A DNA stretch of 8,537 nt, taken from positions 1-8,537 of the forward strand of contig DCCS01000022.1 of the NCBI GenBank assembly GCA_002316015.1. The letters run 5' to 3'. Made by a program: the position numbers and the translations under genes. The DNA comes from Prevotellaceae bacterium UBA1075. Its GTDB lineage: Bacteria; Bacteroidota; Bacteroidia; Bacteroidales; Bacteroidaceae. Within the stretch, counting starts at the first letter, position 1, and each line of letters opens with the position of its first letter. The notes under the pieces are model-generated. The model was not told the DNA's origin, searched no databases, and was given only the letters and a program-made list of their open reading frames with translations. Positions 7,650-8,537 of the stretch are shown one piece after another.

Positions 7650-8253
7650 CCCCCGTCCCAGGCGACTTGGTGGCGGGAGACTCACTCTTGGCATCGGGAG
7701 TCTCACCCTTGGTAGTGGTCTTTCCCCGTAATCCAGAAGTCTTTCCTCGCGTGCCACCAGCCTTCCCCGGCTGTCCTCCTCCCTCTTTCGAAGTCTCCCC
7801 TTTGGGCTTCTTCTCCTTTTCCCAGACGGGGTGATTCCATGTGCGCAAGGGCCTCTCGTCCGTGAACAAAGGCTCCGATATGTCATACTCCGTCTTTTCC
7901 GGGCGGTATGGCACCTCGTCACCGTTCCACGGCGTAATCTCCACAAGGCTGAACCCCGAACGTATGATGTCCAGTTCGCGCGCCGCCGCATAACTCAGGT
8001 CTATCACAAAACGCCTGGTATGCGGGCCGCGGTCTGTGACCTCCACCACCACCTCCTTGCCGTTCTTGGGGTTCCGCACCTTGAGCAAGGTGCCCATGGG
8101 ATACTTCAGATGCGCGCAGGTCATGCTGTCACGGTGATAAGGGTCGCCGTTGCTCATGCGCCTGCCATGAAGTCGGTTGGAATAGTAGGAGGCATTTCCC
8201 TTTTGGGTCTTTTGGGCATTCACAGCCCCTGTGCAGCAGAATACCGCTGCCAC
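7606..8253 (-). CDS. rlpA: RlpA-like double-psi beta-barrel protein, putative septal lytic transglycosylase
   Basis: The open frame encodes 215 residues from GTG 8253. A double-psi beta-barrel domain covers about residues 18-108: KGNASYYSNRLHGRRMSNGD, then CAHLKYPMGTLLKV with His48, VTDRGP with Asp74, and FVIDLSYAAA with Asp85. These are the conserved RlpA positions, so a role in cleaving or binding denuded peptidoglycan in the envelope is likely. There is no SPOR domain; the C-terminus (about 148-215) is a Lys/Gly/Thr/Pro-rich tail with seven-residue repeats (KGETPDA, KSESPAT). The GTG start leaves a poor export signal without positive charge. In the same frame, codons upstream encode NISGKFLHTAFF, and an ATG at 8305 beginning MVKRK joins that stretch only if one base is lost from the A6 run at 8288-8293. 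The true N-terminus is therefore probably longer, and the gene is either frameshifted, slippage-dependent or misread here. It is convergent with the channel gene. Confidence 0.8.
   Translation of the reverse strand: MAAVFCCTGAVNAQKTQKGNASYYSNRLHGRRMSNGDPYHRDSMTCAHLKYPMGTLLKVRNPKNGKEVVVEVTDRGPHTRRFVIDLSYAAARELDIIRSGFSLVEITPWNGDEVPYRPEKTEYDISEPLFTDERPLRTWNHPVWEKEKKPKGETSKEGGGQPGKAGGTRGKTSGLRGKTTTKGETPDAKSESPATKSPGTGATGQADPPSDGSQQ
7675..7712 (-). repeat. Short tandem repeat in the RlpA tail, also able to form a hairpin
   Basis: Two 17-base copies (7675-7691 and 7696-7712) differ at 2 positions and are 21 bp apart, matching the seven-residue period KGETPDA/KSESPAT of the encoded tail. The copies also carry GAGACTC (7677-7683) and GAGTCTC (7698-7704), which are exact reverse complements and could form a 7-bp hairpin about 28 nt after the channel stop codon. 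With no T-run behind it, terminator function for the efflux mRNA is weakly supported. Confidence 0.5.
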
Positions 8254-8310
8254 AAAAAAAGCCGTATGGAGGAACTTACCGCTGATGTTTTTTACGTTTA
8301 ACCATTAGTG

Positions 8311-8383
8311 TCGGATAGAGGAGACTCGAACTCCCGACCCCTACGTCCCGAACGTAGTACGCTACCAACTGCGCTACTATCCG
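8311..8383 (-). tRNA. tRNA-Pro (anticodon CGG)
   Basis: The - strand folds as a complete 73-nt cloverleaf: acceptor CGGATAG/CTATCCG, D arm GCGC/GCGT with loop AGTTGGTA, anticodon stem CTACG/CGTAG with loop TTCGGGA (anticodon CGG, reading CCG), a five-base variable region, T stem GGGAG/CTCCT with loop TTCGAGT, and discriminator A. The 3' CCA is not encoded; the next bases are CAC. A -7 promoter match lies about 27 bp upstream. There is no terminator after the gene, and a candidate rlpA ATG begins 5 nt past its 3' end. Confidence 0.96.
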
Positions 8384-8409
8384 ATGGCTCCGCTATCCGA
8401 AACCGCTTG

Positions 8410-8417
8410 CAAAGGTA
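8410..8417 (-). promoter_or_regulatory. -7 promoter element of tRNA-Pro (and probably rlpA)
   Basis: On the - strand this reads TACCTTTG followed by CA, a match to TAnnTTTG. Transcription would begin near 8404-8406, about 21 nt before mature tRNA-Pro. The expected -33 zone has GTGCGG rather than TTTG. A GCGGTAT heptamer 15 bp upstream of the -7 element also occurs 13 bp upstream of the opposite tRNA promoter. No other TAnnTTTG match exists on this strand between here and the RlpA frame. Confidence 0.7.
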
Positions 8418-8418
8418 C

Positions 8419-8461
8419 GCAAAAAAAAGCGAATACCGCACCCGCCTCCACTTTTTTTTGC
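8419..8461. repeat. Inverted A8/T8 repeat between the divergent tRNA promoters
   Basis: GCAAAAAAAA (8419-8428) and TTTTTTTTGC (8452-8461) are perfect 10-base reverse complements with a 23-bp centre. The poly-A/T tracts lie upstream of the tRNA promoters and may act as bent or flexible upstream DNA. A second inverted pair, ATACCGC (8433-8439) and GCGGTAT (8472-8478), overlaps it and is centred within about 1 bp of the midpoint between the two -7 elements. Confidence 0.6.
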
Positions 8462-8468
8462 CACAGGC

Positions 8469-8499
8469 TTGGCGGTATGGGTTTTTCTGCCTACCTTTG
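8469..8499 (+). promoter_or_regulatory. Promoter of the partial tRNA at the window end
   Basis: TTG at 8469-8471 (-33) and TACCTTTG at 8492-8499 (-7) are 20 bp apart, a good Bacteroidota promoter. The predicted start is near 8503-8505, about 14 nt before the tRNA at 8518. It is back to back with the tRNA-Pro promoter. Confidence 0.75.
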
Positions 8500-8517
8500 C
8501 ACCCGCGTCCAAACGAT

Positions 8518-8537
8518 GGTGCCATAGCTCAGTTGGT
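8518..8537 (+). tRNA. tRNA 5' part, cut by the window end
   Basis: GGTGCCA, TA, GCTC, AGTTGGT is a clear tRNA beginning: a 7-base acceptor strand, the two linker bases, the D-stem 5' strand and a canonical AGTTGGT D loop. Only 20 bases are present, so the anticodon and amino acid cannot be read. It sits about 14 nt after a predicted transcription start. Confidence 0.85.

Noticed and set aside
7831..8301. + strand open frame of 156 codons opposite rlpA
   Set aside because: The - strand carries the conserved double-psi beta-barrel motifs (His, Asp, VIDLS); the + strand translation has none.

Overview
The window looks like chromosomal DNA of a Bacteroidota bacterium, most likely order Bacteroidales and possibly Prevotella-like. 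The evidence is several matches to the Bacteroidota promoter signature (-7 TAnnTTTG, in two cases with a -33 TTTG/TTG box 19-20 bp upstream), start codons mostly without Shine-Dalgarno sequences, and the protein types present. Coding DNA appears fairly GC-rich while the intergenic control regions are AT-rich. The genus assignment is inference; there is no rRNA or marker gene to settle it.

Layout. (1) 71-802, + strand: a DXD-type sugar transferase behind its own -7 promoter element. (2) 886-1800, - strand: an AraC-family regulator, convergent with the transferase and divergent from the next operon. (3) 1801-1973: a divergent control region with a near-ideal + strand promoter (1910-1940) and two candidate - strand -7 elements. 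(4) 1974-7649, + strand: a complete tripartite RND efflux operon. It encodes a lipoprotein adaptor, an inner-membrane RND permease (stop and start overlap by one base) and a TolC-like outer-membrane channel; a 12-bp hairpin lies in the 85-bp gap before the channel gene. (5) 7606-8253, - strand: an RlpA-type double-psi beta-barrel protein whose 3' end overlaps the end of the channel gene by 44 bp. (6) 8311-8383, - strand: tRNA-Pro(CGG), 5 nt upstream of a candidate rlpA ATG. (7) 8384-8517: back-to-back promoters for tRNA-Pro and for a second tRNA that starts at 8518 and runs off the window.

How the genes fit together: adaptor, permease and channel should form one envelope-spanning pump, and the divergent AraC protein is the obvious candidate regulator. 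The RlpA protein seems to depend on the tRNA-Pro promoter, because no other TAnnTTTG match was found upstream of it on its strand. Its natural ATG and signal-peptide start appear to be one base out of frame, at an A6 run.

Most of the window is ordinary envelope and efflux biology. The observations most worth checking are the tRNA-Pro/rlpA junction with its frameshift, the promoter and leader repeats around the divergent tRNAs, the inter-gene hairpin in the efflux operon, and the altered proton-relay residues in the permease. I saw no CRISPR array, transposase, integrase, phage gene or defence system.
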